A stretch of 64,000 nt of DNA, taken from Bacteroidales bacterium (GTDB lineage Bacteria; Bacteroidota; Bacteroidia; Bacteroidales; P3). A program made the translations under genes and the position numbers. The stretch is taken from NCBI GenBank assembly GCA_017550405.1, contig JAFZPH010000049.1, positions 99,697 through 163,696 on the forward strand, written 5' to 3'. Position 1 is the stretch's first letter. Every line of letters starts with the position of its first letter. The notes under the pieces were generated by a model, which saw only the letters and a list, made by a program, of their open reading frames with translations, was not told the origin of the DNA and did not search any database. Of this stretch, positions 27,672 through 36,515 are shown in pieces.

Positions 27672-29741
27672 ATGGCAAAGAATGATATTGTATTAATTGA
27701 TTATATCATAAAAGAAAGAATTGATCAATGTATCCCATCCAAAGATAAAGGGGAAGTCTTTGAACTTTTGGCGAATGAACAAATATTGAAAGATTTGGAT
27801 CTATCAAGAGATGAGATCCTTTCCGGTATAATTGACGGGAAAGACGATGGAGGGATAGATTCTTTCTATGTTTTCATAAATGGGAATTTGCTATCTGATA
27901 GTACAGATTTTTTGTGGCCTAAACGGCATGCAGAAATAACCATATATGTGATTACATGTAAGCATCATGACACATTTATGCAAGATGTTATCAATAACGA
28001 ATGCGCTACAGTTGCAGAAATCTTTGATTTGTCATTAGAGGTATCAGATTTCAAATCGTCATACAATGAAGATCTACTCCAAAAAAGAAAATTGTTCGTT
28101 GAGGCATATATGAATACTGCATCCTCGTTGTCAAGCCTAACTTTTAAGTTCTATTATGCATCAAGGGGAGATAGTAATAGCGTTGGAAAAAATATAATTG
28201 CAAGAACGGAATATCTAAAAACGACTCTTTATGATTTATTTAGCGAATGTAATGTGGAGTACGATTTTTACGGAAGTTCAGAAGTACTAGCACTATATAG
28301 GAAGAAACCTGAATACGAATTAACACTCCCTTACAAGGGGGTCATTTCTCATAAAGAACAATGCAGTATCCTTCTTTGCAATTTAGTTGATTATTACAAT
28401 TTTATTAAAGATGAGTCTGGAAAACTAAGAACATATTTATTTGATTCTAATGTCCGAGATTATATGGGGAACAACCTAGTTAACTTGGATATTATGGAGT
28501 CCTTAGAACATAACCCGGACATTGACTTTTGGTGGCTAAACAATGGTGTGACCTTTTTAGCAACATCGGCTGTTGATATAGGGACAAAATTGAGGGTCCA
28601 AAATATTCAAATTGTCAATGGACTTCAAACATCTCATTCTATTTATAGATACTTCACAGAATCACAGTCTCTGCATGACGACAGATGTGTAATGATTAAG
28701 ATTATAACACAAAATGATCCCGCCATTCGTGACAGTATTATCCGCTCAACTAATAATCAAACCACAGTAGAAGTTGCTTCTCTATTTGCAACGGACAAAA
28801 TACAAAGGGACATTGAAGATGTCATGAAACAACATGGTTATTTTTATGAGCGTAGAAAAAATTGTTATGCAAATCAAGAAATTGAAGCTGATAAAATAGT
28901 TGATATGATGTATTTGGCAGCTGGTTATGTTTGTCTTGTTTTAAAAGCTCCAGAAAAAGCTGCTAACTTCAAGCAAAGGTTTTTTATAGATGATGTAAAG
29001 TATAAGTTAATATACAATCCCAACGATTCATTACTTATATGGCCTATAATCGCTAATGTCCTAAAAAGAACAGATAATGTATTGTCCGTTTTTTTCTCAA
29101 AGAAGAATTTTGCAAAAACCTCTAAACTATTGAAACGATCTAGAATGTTGACATCTTTTTTAGCAGTAAGTAGATCGCTCGGTAGTTATAATTTTTCATC
29201 AAAAGATCTATTGGAATTAAATACTTCTAACTTGACGGATGAAATGATAATGGAGATGTGTGAGTTTGTTAACGCAAGATATATCCCGAATAAACTATTA
29301 AAGAGGTCATTTTTATTGTCCTTGCTAAAGGAAGCTGCAGGGATATATGAGATAGCGGATTATGAAAGTGTGAAAAATCGAAAGAATGTTTTCATCACAT
29401 CATCTGTCGTCTCAGCAATACTGCATATTACTATTTCTGATTCATTACTTGATGAAATTGACAAAATGTTACCCGCCCAACCATGGCCAATATCAATTCA
29501 TCAAAAAGTGGCAAAGGAAATGAACTTGACTCCTGGCGTTGTACAGGCTGCTATTAAAAAATTGATTCGTTTAAAGCGGAGAAACAAACAATATGGCGGA
29601 ATTGTCTATGATGAAAACCTCAATATGATTTGCTTTGATCCGCAGCGAGTGCCTGAAGATCAACTGGATTATTATATTAAAAAAGGAAGAGCAAAATTTT
29701 TAGGGGAGATGGACATGGAGAATAGTGTTGGGAGATTATAG
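27672..29741 (+). CDS. AIPR-family (abortive infection phage resistance) protein
   Basis: 689 residues. The AIPR signature is clear: FWWLNNGVTFLATSA, QNIQIVNGLQTSHSIYRYF, IIRSTNNQTTVEVASLFATD and GYFYERRKN. The N-terminus (GKDDGGIDSFYVFIN, then ITIYVITCKHHD) has the D...x-K layout of a PD-(D/E)XK-like domain, as in other AIPR proteins; nuclease activity is an inference. A helical C-terminus (LTPGVVQAAIKKLIRLKRR) may bind DNA. Strongly AT-rich. It starts 23 bp after the methylase. Confidence 0.85.
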   Translation: MAKNDIVLIDYIIKERIDQCIPSKDKGEVFELLANEQILKDLDLSRDEILSGIIDGKDDGGIDSFYVFINGNLLSDSTDFLWPKRHAEITIYVITCKHHDTFMQDVINNECATVAEIFDLSLEVSDFKSSYNEDLLQKRKLFVEAYMNTASSLSSLTFKFYYASRGDSNSVGKNIIARTEYLKTTLYDLFSECNVEYDFYGSSEVLALYRKKPEYELTLPYKGVISHKEQCSILLCNLVDYYNFIKDESGKLRTYLFDSNVRDYMGNNLVNLDIMESLEHNPDIDFWWLNNGVTFLATSAVDIGTKLRVQNIQIVNGLQTSHSIYRYFTESQSLHDDRCVMIKIITQNDPAIRDSIIRSTNNQTTVEVASLFATDKIQRDIEDVMKQHGYFYERRKNCYANQEIEADKIVDMMYLAAGYVCLVLKAPEKAANFKQRFFIDDVKYKLIYNPNDSLLIWPIIANVLKRTDNVLSVFFSKKNFAKTSKLLKRSRMLTSFLAVSRSLGSYNFSSKDLLELNTSNLTDEMIMEMCEFVNARYIPNKLLKRSFLLSLLKEAAGIYEIADYESVKNRKNVFITSSVVSAILHITISDSLLDEIDKMLPAQPWPISIHQKVAKEMNLTPGVVQAAIKKLIRLKRRNKQYGGIVYDENLNMICFDPQRVPEDQLDYYIKKGRAKFLGEMDMENSVGRL

Positions 29742-29790
29742 GAAAAAGAATGGATAGTTCCTGTGGTAAACAAAACAACTATATTGATAT

Positions 29791-31692
29791 ATGAAACAAA
29801 ACAATTATATCGGTTCATTATTTGAAGATGACTTTTTATATAGGTCAATAGGTAGCAGTATTGTCAGTCAACCGGATGTGGCTCTAACAGAACTTGTTGC
29901 CAACGCCTGGGATGCGGGTGCTACAGATGTCAATATTATTATACCTGACCGAAAAGGTGAATATATTTTGATTGAAGATAATGGTACAGGAATGACAAAA
30001 GAGGAGTTCGAACATAGGTGGATGAAACTAAGTTATAATCGAGAAAAAAGTCAAGGAAGAAAAGTTGAGTTCCCTCAAGGTGTTAATAGCAGCCGATATG
30101 CATATGGAAAGAATGGCGTTGGTCGACATGGATTGTTGTGTTTCAATCAAGAGTATTTTCTGACAACTAAAAAAGAAGGGAAATCTTTTGAATGCAAGGT
30201 AACAACACTTGTGCCAGAAGTTCCTTTTGCTGCGATGGATTATTCTGAAGAAGCATGTTCAAGGACAGAACATGGCACTTCTCTTAAAGTAATGGTAAAT
30301 AGTAACCTTCCTGATGTAGAGAGGATTAGGAATATTTTAGCATCAAGGTTTTTGCATGACCCTAGTTTTAGAATAAGTATCAATAAGGAAGTTCTGCCAT
30401 TGGACGATCTTGAGGGTTTGATGGACAAAGCCACCTTGAAAGTTGAAGAAACAAACATATCACTTGACATATGGTTTGTTGATACCCAAAAGGCTTCCAG
30501 AAAGAGTATCTATCAAGGAATTGCATTCTGGCAAGATAATAGGTTGGTGGGTGAGCCATCATGGTTTCTGGGAAACGAAATGATTCTTGATGGTAGGACA
30601 ACTATGGGGAAGCAATATACAGTTATTGTATCGACAAAGGACATGTCGGATTTTGTCAAGCCTGATTGGAGCGGATTTAAAAAAACAAAAACCGTCGATA
30701 AAGTATACGATAAGGTGGCTAATTATGTTTATGATAAAATTCGGGAAATATCCATGGATAGCATAGAGTCGACAAAACAAATAGTTCGACAACAATTCAA
30801 AGAAAAATTGGACAAAGTATCGCCGGTTGTTCTTTATGAAGTGAATGAAGCAATAGAAGACATTCGAACAAATAATCCTACAATTAGACAAGATGCGCTT
30901 TTTGTGGCGGTGGACGCAATAATAAATCTGGAGAAAAGAAAAGGAGGAGTGGATTTGTTGGAAAAAATAGCTCGGTTGGATGATGCAGATATAGAGGGAT
31001 TGAATCAACTATTATCAAAGTGGACAGTGAAAGATGCGTTGCTTGTTTTGAATGAAATAGACCGTAGATTGAGTATTATTGAAGCAATAAGAAAATTGTC
31101 GGATGATCCTAATACTGACGAGTTGCATGTCTTACATCCATTAATAGCAGATGCACGATGGTTGTTTGGGCCAGAATTCGATTCTTCTGAATATATTTCT
31201 AACAGACAGTTACAAACAGTAATAAAAACAATACTTGGAAATATAATAGTTCGAAATGATGACATTAATTACAAGAAGCGACCTGATATTGTCTGTTTGG
31301 AAAACTATACTATTTCAACTACAGGTACAGAAACATTCGATGAATCTAATACTCCAGCTGTAACAAAAATATTACTGGTTGAATTAAAAAGGGGCGGTTT
31401 TAAGATTACACGTGAAGAGAGAAATCAGGTTTCTGGATATGCAGAAGATTTGTTGAATCATTTTCCAAATGCACGCATCACTGCTTATGTCGTTGGAAAA
31501 GATATGGAGAAAAATTTGCAATCACAGAAGGTCGGCAATAATGACGAAGGAGTAGTGTACGTTATGACTTTTGCTAGATTGATCAGTGGGGCTGAAAGAA
31601 GACTATTTGGCCTTCGGAATAAACTAAGTTCAATGTATGATGATGTTCCTGGTATGGAATTGTACCGACAAACACAATTGAGCATTCAGTGA
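29791..31692 (+). CDS. MutL/MORC-like GHKL ATPase with C-terminal PD-(D/E)XK nuclease-like domain
   Basis: 633 residues. The N-terminal GHKL ATPase has all Bergerat motifs: TELVANAWDAGA (E34, N38), IEDNGTGM (D63, G65, G67) and GKNGVGRHG (106-114). This is the MutL/MORC-like subgroup rather than a sensor kinase, since no His-kinase dimer region is present. The C-terminus has KRPDIVCLE (Asp about 498) and LLVELKRGGFKI (E531-x-K533) followed by ERNQVSGYAEDL, a PD-(D/E)XK pattern. An ATP-driven clamp coupled to a nuclease is the likely design. GHKL proteins of this kind are known from restriction-modification neighbourhoods. It starts 49 bp after the AIPR gene. Confidence 0.85.
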   Translation: MKQNNYIGSLFEDDFLYRSIGSSIVSQPDVALTELVANAWDAGATDVNIIIPDRKGEYILIEDNGTGMTKEEFEHRWMKLSYNREKSQGRKVEFPQGVNSSRYAYGKNGVGRHGLLCFNQEYFLTTKKEGKSFECKVTTLVPEVPFAAMDYSEEACSRTEHGTSLKVMVNSNLPDVERIRNILASRFLHDPSFRISINKEVLPLDDLEGLMDKATLKVEETNISLDIWFVDTQKASRKSIYQGIAFWQDNRLVGEPSWFLGNEMILDGRTTMGKQYTVIVSTKDMSDFVKPDWSGFKKTKTVDKVYDKVANYVYDKIREISMDSIESTKQIVRQQFKEKLDKVSPVVLYEVNEAIEDIRTNNPTIRQDALFVAVDAIINLEKRKGGVDLLEKIARLDDADIEGLNQLLSKWTVKDALLVLNEIDRRLSIIEAIRKLSDDPNTDELHVLHPLIADARWLFGPEFDSSEYISNRQLQTVIKTILGNIIVRNDDINYKKRPDIVCLENYTISTTGTETFDESNTPAVTKILLVELKRGGFKITREERNQVSGYAEDLLNHFPNARITAYVVGKDMEKNLQSQKVGNNDEGVVYVMTFARLISGAERRLFGLRNKLSSMYDDVPGMELYRQTQLSIQ

Positions 31693-31716
31693 TAAAAAAA
31701 TAAATGATTTGTTTAC

Positions 31717-32175
31717 ATGACCAATCTCATCAGGAGTGTAGGGGATAGCACGTTAGTGCAGCAAAGTAAGACTAGTTTCTTTGCCTCGACCAGTCTACAG
31801 TCGGATGTGGTCATGCGGTGTTACGACTGGGCCACTACAGTGAGGAATAACAACGGGTGTATTGTCAGTGGGTTCAGTTCGCCGATGGAGCGTGATGTGC
31901 TGCATTTCTTGCTCAAGGGCAGTTGTCCTATCGTCATAGTGCTGGCACGGAGATTGTATCATGTCATTCCCGAAGAATGTAGACCTGCCGTGGATCAAGG
32001 AAGAATGTTGATTGCTTATACCTGCAATCAACAACGACAATCACATCGCTCCGCAATGGCTCGTAACCAATATATAGCCGACACATGCGATAGACTTGTG
32101 TTCGCCAGTATTACAGAGCAGAGTTCTCTGTATCCACTAACTCAATTATTCATGGGGCAAGCAGAAATACTATGA
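31717..32175 (+). CDS. DprA/SMF-like Rossmann protein, single domain
   Basis: 152 residues. The pattern GCIVSGFSSPMERDVLHFLL, then PIVIVLARRLYHVIPEE, GRMLIAYTC and ARNQYIADTCDRLVFA matches the small DprA-like Rossmann-fold proteins of Bacteroidota. It lacks the other DprA domains. The ligand is unknown. A nucleotide- or DNA-binding accessory role in the defence island is plausible. It starts 24 bp after the GHKL gene and may be co-transcribed. Confidence 0.7.
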   Translation: MTNLIRSVGDSTLVQQSKTSFFASTSLQSDVVMRCYDWATTVRNNNGCIVSGFSSPMERDVLHFLLKGSCPIVIVLARRLYHVIPEECRPAVDQGRMLIAYTCNQQRQSHRSAMARNQYIADTCDRLVFASITEQSSLYPLTQLFMGQAEIL

Positions 32176-32477
32176 GGTTTTGATATGGGACATTTTCTGC
32201 CGATAACTTTGCATGGAGACAAGCGACTCGGGAATTGGTATATGTGGTGTTCGTCACGGGTGACACCTATATCAATCTTCTTTCGTTTGGCACCTCTGCC
32301 ACCTGGCAGACACTTGATGCGGCAGGATACCATGTTGCCATCACCCAAAGGAACATCACAAAAGAAATAAAATGCAACACCAAGACATAATAGAGTGCAA
32401 CAACATATGTAGCAACTACAAAAACTGAACTACTAGAATTTGAGAATTGTAAGTAAAGCAATTGGTACAGAAAAACC
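32176..32477 (+). other. 302-bp stretch with a possible gene remnant
   Basis: No complete gene is seen. One plus-strand frame is open from about 32188 to 32390 without a start codon and reads VYVVFVTGDTYINLLSFGT and WQTLDAAGYHVAIT, which looks protein-like but is not recognised. The rest is AT-rich spacer before the rhuM remnant. Confidence 0.3.
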
Positions 32478-32858
32478 ATGAAGAAAAAAGAGATGCAGCA
32501 GACTCAACATAGAATCGTTCTCTATCAGAACAACGACAGTAGTGTGTGTGTCAGCGTTTACTACAACTATGAGACCTTTTGGATGACACAAAAGGCTACG
32601 AATGAGTTATTTGAATGTTCAACTGACAATATCTCCCTCCGTTTGAAAAAGAACTTGTCCGAAGGAGAACTGGATAAGAATTCAGTTACCGAGAAAAACT
32701 CGGCAACTGCTTCCGATGGCAAGAACTACCTAACTACTTTCTATAATCTTGACGCTGTTATCGCTGTCGGCTATCGAGTCAACTCCCATCAGGCGACAGC
32801 GTTCCGCATTTGAGCCACCAAGACATTGAAGGAATACCTTAAAGGAGAAAAAAAGTAA
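32478..32858 (+). pseudogene. Truncated rhuM-family gene with in-frame stop
   Basis: The 111-residue open part has the RhuM signature (TFWMTQKATNELFECS, DNISLRLKKNLSEGEL, NLDAVIAVGYRVNS, ATAFRI). At 32811-32813 a TGA stands where the family has Trp (FRIWATxTLKEYL). The same frame then continues ATKTLKEYLKGEKK to a TAA at 32856-32858. The remaining roughly 200 residues of a full RhuM are absent, and the next gene begins 6 bp later. This is therefore a remnant broken by a point mutation and by a deletion or fusion of its 3' end. RhuM proteins have no firm biochemical function. Confidence 0.8.
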
Positions 32859-32864
32859 CAAAAT

Positions 32865-33743
32865 ATGACTGCAAAGAAATCCATTCGTTTTTATAATGAC
32901 CACGAAGTGCGAGCCGTTTGGGACGAAGAGAACTCCAAATGGTGGTTTTCGGCTACGGATATTGTGCGGGCTATCAACGATGAGGAGGATTACACCAAGA
33001 GTCGAAACTATTGGAAATACCTGAAAGGCAAGATGGCCAAAGAAGGCATCCAACTGGTTAGTGTCACTAACCAGTTCAAGTTTCAGGCGCCAGACGGTAA
33101 ACAGCGTGCCGCAGATGCCCTTGATGCCGAAGCTGTACAGACGTTGGCACAAAACTATCCCAATAACCGCGCAAACGCTTTCCTCAATTGGTTTATTTAT
33201 AGTGACAATACCATAGACGGACAGAGCAAGAAGAAAGCATATACACTTGCGGAGAGCGGCTTGCTTGACAGCATGAAACCTGGCACAGTCGAATGCCTAC
33301 AACAGATTCACGCCTACCTCTTTGGCGGCCTCTACGACTTTGCTGGCAAGATACGCACCAAGACCATCTCGAAAGGCGGCACCATCTTCTGCCGTGCGGA
33401 ATACCTGATGCAGAACTTGAAGACTATCGAGCAGATGCCAGAAAATACATTTGATGAAATTGTAGAAAAGTACGTTGAAATGAATGTGGCACACCCTTTT
33501 ATGGAGGGGAACGGACGTTCAACGCGCATCTGGCTTGACTTGATTTTCAAGAAACAACTGAAAATGTGTGTTGACTGGAGCAAGATTGACAAGAAGGAGT
33601 ATCTGGATGCCATGCACCGGAGCGTAACGAATGCCACCCGCATCAAAGCCTTGCTGAAACAGGCTCTGACTGACCGTATTAATGACCGAGAGATATTCAT
33701 GAAAGGCATAGACTATTCCTATTATTACGAGCAAGAGGAATAA
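32865..33743 (+). CDS. BRO-N / Fic domain fusion protein
   Basis: 292 residues. The N-terminal BRO-like DNA-binding domain (about 8-115) shows [20 protein letters not shown] and [16 protein letters not shown] Fic domain follows with the full catalytic motif [12 protein letters not shown] (His about 209). Fic enzymes usually transfer AMP from ATP to a target hydroxyl and include toxins. No clear (S/T)xxxE(G/N) inhibitory motif is seen within the protein, and no small antitoxin gene is adjacent. It sits at the right end of the AT-rich island behind the rhuM remnant. A phage-response or toxin role is inferred from the motif and place. Confidence 0.88.
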   Translation: MTAKKSIRFYNDHEVRAVWDEENSKWWFSATDIVRAINDEEDYTKSRNYWKYLKGKMAKEGIQLVSVTNQFKFQAPDGKQRAADALDAEAVQTLAQNYPNNRANAFLNWFIYSDNTIDGQSKKKAYTLAESGLLDSMKPGTVECLQQIHAYLFGGLYDFAGKIRTKTISKGGTIFCRAEYLMQNLKTIEQMPENTFDEIVEKYVEMNVAHPFMEGNGRSTRIWLDLIFKKQLKMCVDWSKIDKKEYLDAMHRSVTNATRIKALLKQALTDRINDREIFMKGIDYSYYYEQEE

Positions 33744-33935
33744 TCTGTTAAACCTGCCCCAATAAATCCATTCAGTGACTTCATAGAACACAAACAATAT
33801 AATCAGCTACAGCAGAAACCGAAAGACCAAAAATTATAGGAACTACGAAGCCAATAAAGCTACATAAATACCATGAAGAAAAACGGTGTGATGGAATAGG
33901 GAAGATGAAAAATGTAAGAATAAAAACATATCAAA

Positions 33936-34829
33936 ATGAAACAATACTCTATCACCGAAGGCTATATGCCGTTTATGGGCTATAAGACTTATTACCGCAT
34001 CGTCGGGGAACCGTCGGACAAACCGGCACTGCTTTTGCTGCACGGAGGTCCGGGCAGCACCCACAACTATTTCGAGGTACTCGACCGCATTGCCGACACC
34101 GGCCGACAGGTGATCTCGTATGACCAGATTGGTTGCGGCAACTCTTATCTCGACGGGCATCCCGAGCTATGGACGCAGGAAACTTGGATCAACGAGCTCG
34201 TCGCTCTGCGCGAGTATCTGCACCTCGACCAAGTGCACATCCTCGGCCAATCGTGGGGTGCCATGCAGGCCATCGCCTATGTCATCGACTGTCAGCCACA
34301 AGGCGTCAAGTCGCTGATTCTTTCGTCGGGACACGCCTCAAGTTCGCTATGGGCTAGCGAACAGCACCGCCTTATCAAGTATATGTCGGAGGAGGACCAG
34401 GAGGCCATCCGCCGCGCAGAAGCCACAGGCAAGTGGGACGACCCCGACTACCTACGCGTCAACGAGCATTATTATGAGCGTTATGTCATTAGCGTCGACG
34501 AGAACTCGCCCGAGTGCTTGCGCCGTCCGAAACGTGCGGGCAACGAGGCCTATCTCTACGGCTGGGGTCCCAACGAGTACCAGCCACTGGGAAACCTGAA
34601 GGATTTTGAATATACCGACCGCCTCTGCCAAATCAAACAGCCCTGCCTGATCTGCAGCGGCACACGCGACATCTGTACCCCTGTGGTGGCGGCATCGCTC
34701 TATGAGAACATCCCCAACAGCCGCTGGGAGGTCTTCAAAGGGACCCGTCACACCTGCTTCGTCGAACAAACCGACAAGTACTGCGCTCTATTGGAGAAAT
34801 GGTTGGAGGAGATTGACCTGATGCGTTAG
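33936..34829 (+). CDS. pip: Proline iminopeptidase-like alpha/beta hydrolase
   Basis: Serine peptidase family S33, removing N-terminal proline from peptides, 297 residues. Seen: LLLHGGPGSTHNYF (oxyanion region), the nucleophile elbow ILGQSWGAMQA (Ser about 107), Asp in CSGTRDICTP (about 247) and His in KGTRHTCFVE (about 275). No signal peptide, so cytosolic. Base composition returns to the GC-rich norm here, marking the end of the accessory island. Confidence 0.88.
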   Translation: MKQYSITEGYMPFMGYKTYYRIVGEPSDKPALLLLHGGPGSTHNYFEVLDRIADTGRQVISYDQIGCGNSYLDGHPELWTQETWINELVALREYLHLDQVHILGQSWGAMQAIAYVIDCQPQGVKSLILSSGHASSSLWASEQHRLIKYMSEEDQEAIRRAEATGKWDDPDYLRVNEHYYERYVISVDENSPECLRRPKRAGNEAYLYGWGPNEYQPLGNLKDFEYTDRLCQIKQPCLICSGTRDICTPVVAASLYENIPNSRWEVFKGTRHTCFVEQTDKYCALLEKWLEEIDLMR

Positions 34830-34908
34830 CCTGCTGCCAAGGGCAATAAATGTTGCCGTTTGGCGATATGTAGGAAGATTGTTGAATGTTATATTAAATG
34901 TTTGCAAT

Positions 34909-35856
34909 ATGAAAAGGTTGTCAACTATTATTATTTTAGCCGCCGTGCTGCTGGCAGCGTGCGGGGACAGCGAGAAGCAGCTGGAGAAACGTGCTGCGGA
35001 ACTGTGCCAGTATATTCCAGACCACGAGCTGTTGGAAAAATCAAAGGGGTATATGACCGAGGATTTTTATGCTGTATTGGATACACTGTTCTATCGGCTG
35101 CCGGAGTTTGAGGCGATGGACCACGAATGGCTTCACTACTTTGTGACGGGCAATGGAGGCACAATGGCCGATTGCAGCGTCGTCGGTGTGGAGAAAACGG
35201 ACAATACCCACGCTGTGGCCACCATCAGTGTGCGGCAGAAGTGGGAGGACGGCTCGTTTGACGAGTCGACCGACATCGAGGAGCACAAGCTGTATATGGA
35301 GAAGGTGAACGGGGTATGGCTGATGTCGGACTTTGACGGTTATAAGGCCGACTGCATACGCCACATAGCCATCAGCCGCGACGAACAGGCTATGCGCGAC
35401 GCCATTGGCGAATATCTGGTGAATGTGATTGGAACGCAGTACCAGCAAGGCGAGATTTGTGTGCCGACCCTCTTTGTCGTCACCAGCGAGCGGCCGGATT
35501 CTGCCTCTGTTTCTGTGCTGTGCGACTGCTGGGTGCATTGGTACAACAAAGTGGGCAACACGCTGAAATGTGTTTCTGGCGGCAACCACAGCGGTCTGAT
35601 GCGTCTGGATGTGAAGAATGGAAAATATACCGTCGGGTCTTTTGAACAGACGGTAGACGGAGCCGGCAACGAGGCCAGTGCCAAGCGGATATTCGGCTCT
35701 TACTATGACGTTTATCAGAATGGCCACTCGAACGAGGCTGTACGTGAGGCTATCCGCAAGGAGCAGACGAGGGAGTACTTGCGTCGCAACAACATAGACG
35801 CAAGGTTCTATCAGGACTATGGCTGGCCAGCCGTGGACCTTTTCGAATCAGAATGA
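34909..35856 (+). CDS. Lipoprotein of unknown function
   Basis: 315 residues from ATG 34909. The signal peptide with lipobox LLAACGDSEK makes it a likely lipoprotein; an upstream in-frame start at 34879 would spoil the signal peptide. The body has an NTF2/DUF3828-like part (ELLEKSKGYMTEDFYAVLD, VNGVWLMSDFDGY) and a second similar half with SFEQTVDGAGNEASAKRI and a C-terminal FYQDYGWPAVDLF. I do not recognise a function. It stands alone between the peptidase gene and a GNAT fragment. Confidence 0.7.
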   Translation: MKRLSTIIILAAVLLAACGDSEKQLEKRAAELCQYIPDHELLEKSKGYMTEDFYAVLDTLFYRLPEFEAMDHEWLHYFVTGNGGTMADCSVVGVEKTDNTHAVATISVRQKWEDGSFDESTDIEEHKLYMEKVNGVWLMSDFDGYKADCIRHIAISRDEQAMRDAIGEYLVNVIGTQYQQGEICVPTLFVVTSERPDSASVSVLCDCWVHWYNKVGNTLKCVSGGNHSGLMRLDVKNGKYTVGSFEQTVDGAGNEASAKRIFGSYYDVYQNGHSNEAVREAIRKEQTREYLRRNNIDARFYQDYGWPAVDLFESE

Positions 35857-35860
35857 GAAT

Positions 35861-35938
35861 ATGACGATACAGCCGATGGAAACCGAACGGATACTATTGC
35901 GACCGTGGAGCAAGCAGGATGCCGAGGTGCTTTATCGA
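35861..35938 (+). pseudogene. N-terminal fragment of a GNAT acetyltransferase gene
   Basis: ATG 35861 opens a frame reading TIQPMETERILLRPW then SKQDAEVLY, the standard start of a RimJ/RimL-type acetyltransferase. After about 26 residues the match stops and the frame continues into unrelated sequence (to a stop at 36083-36085). The acyl-CoA-binding part is absent. The 3' part seems to have been lost or replaced by the palindrome-bearing stretch that follows. Confidence 0.65.
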
Positions 35939-36023
35939 CCTAGGCACACAGGCAGCATGCTGACCTGTACCGTGTTCGCAGTAGCGTCCTTCGTACTTCA
36001 TTCGGTTTTCACTCTTTGGCCGC

Positions 36024-36052
36024 TCGTTGTCCGTCAGGATAACGGACAACGA
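36024..36052. repeat. 11-bp perfect palindrome after the GNAT fragment
   Basis: TCGTTGTCCGT, loop CAGGATA, ACGGACAACGA. The following AATCCTGCCGCATTGATACA loosely resembles the inside of the 109-bp element (ATCCTGC then GATA/ACGATG words). A 17-base string AATGACCGATTTGGGTT at 36120-36136 recurs just before copy B of that element. Confidence 0.55.
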
Positions 36053-36151
36053 ACTGACATCTGCATTTTAATCCTGCCGCATTGATACAACGATGATACA
36101 ACACGCAAGATAATCAACCCAATGACCGATTTGGGTTTAAACACTATAGAT

Positions 36152-36439
36152 ATGGAATATAAGACCTACAATAACCGCATTGCCGCAGTGGAGAACGGCG
36201 AGGAGATTGGAGAAGTGACGTTCACTGAAAGTAATGGCATTTACAACATCAACCACACCTATGTTGACAACAGACTTCGTGGACAGGGAATTGCCTCGGA
36301 GCTGGTAAGGAGGGCCGTGGAGGAAATCGAGCGAAGGGGCGGACACGTCACCGCGACATGCAGCTATGCCCTGTTATGGTTGGCACGCAACCGTGGCTAC
36401 GACATCGGCGACACTCCCCTCTCCTGCCCTATCAACTAA
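36152..36439 (+). CDS. Small GNAT-family N-acetyltransferase (YidJ/Gcn5-like)
   Basis: 95 residues from ATG 36152 (an upstream ATG at 36122 lies in repeat-like DNA and would add ten residues). The family core is IAAVENGEEIGEVTF, NINHTYVDNRLRGQGIASEL (acetyl-CoA loop RGQGIA) and a final ATCSYALLWLARN. This matches the minimal one-domain GNATs. The substrate is unknown. It is convergent with lptB. Confidence 0.82.
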   Translation: MEYKTYNNRIAAVENGEEIGEVTFTESNGIYNINHTYVDNRLRGQGIASELVRRAVEEIERRGGHVTATCSYALLWLARNRGYDIGDTPLSCPIN

Positions 36440-36515
36440 GCCCACATAACCAATCAGGCTGACTCCGAAGTATTTATATCAGAGACTGAAACTATTGCCC
36501 CTGGGCGAGGTTTCA

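Noticed and set aside
18660..33935. Integrative element with integrase and att sites around the defence island
   Set aside because: No integrase, recombinase, tRNA or matching direct repeats were seen at the edges; only the RAYT/REP pair lies on the left.
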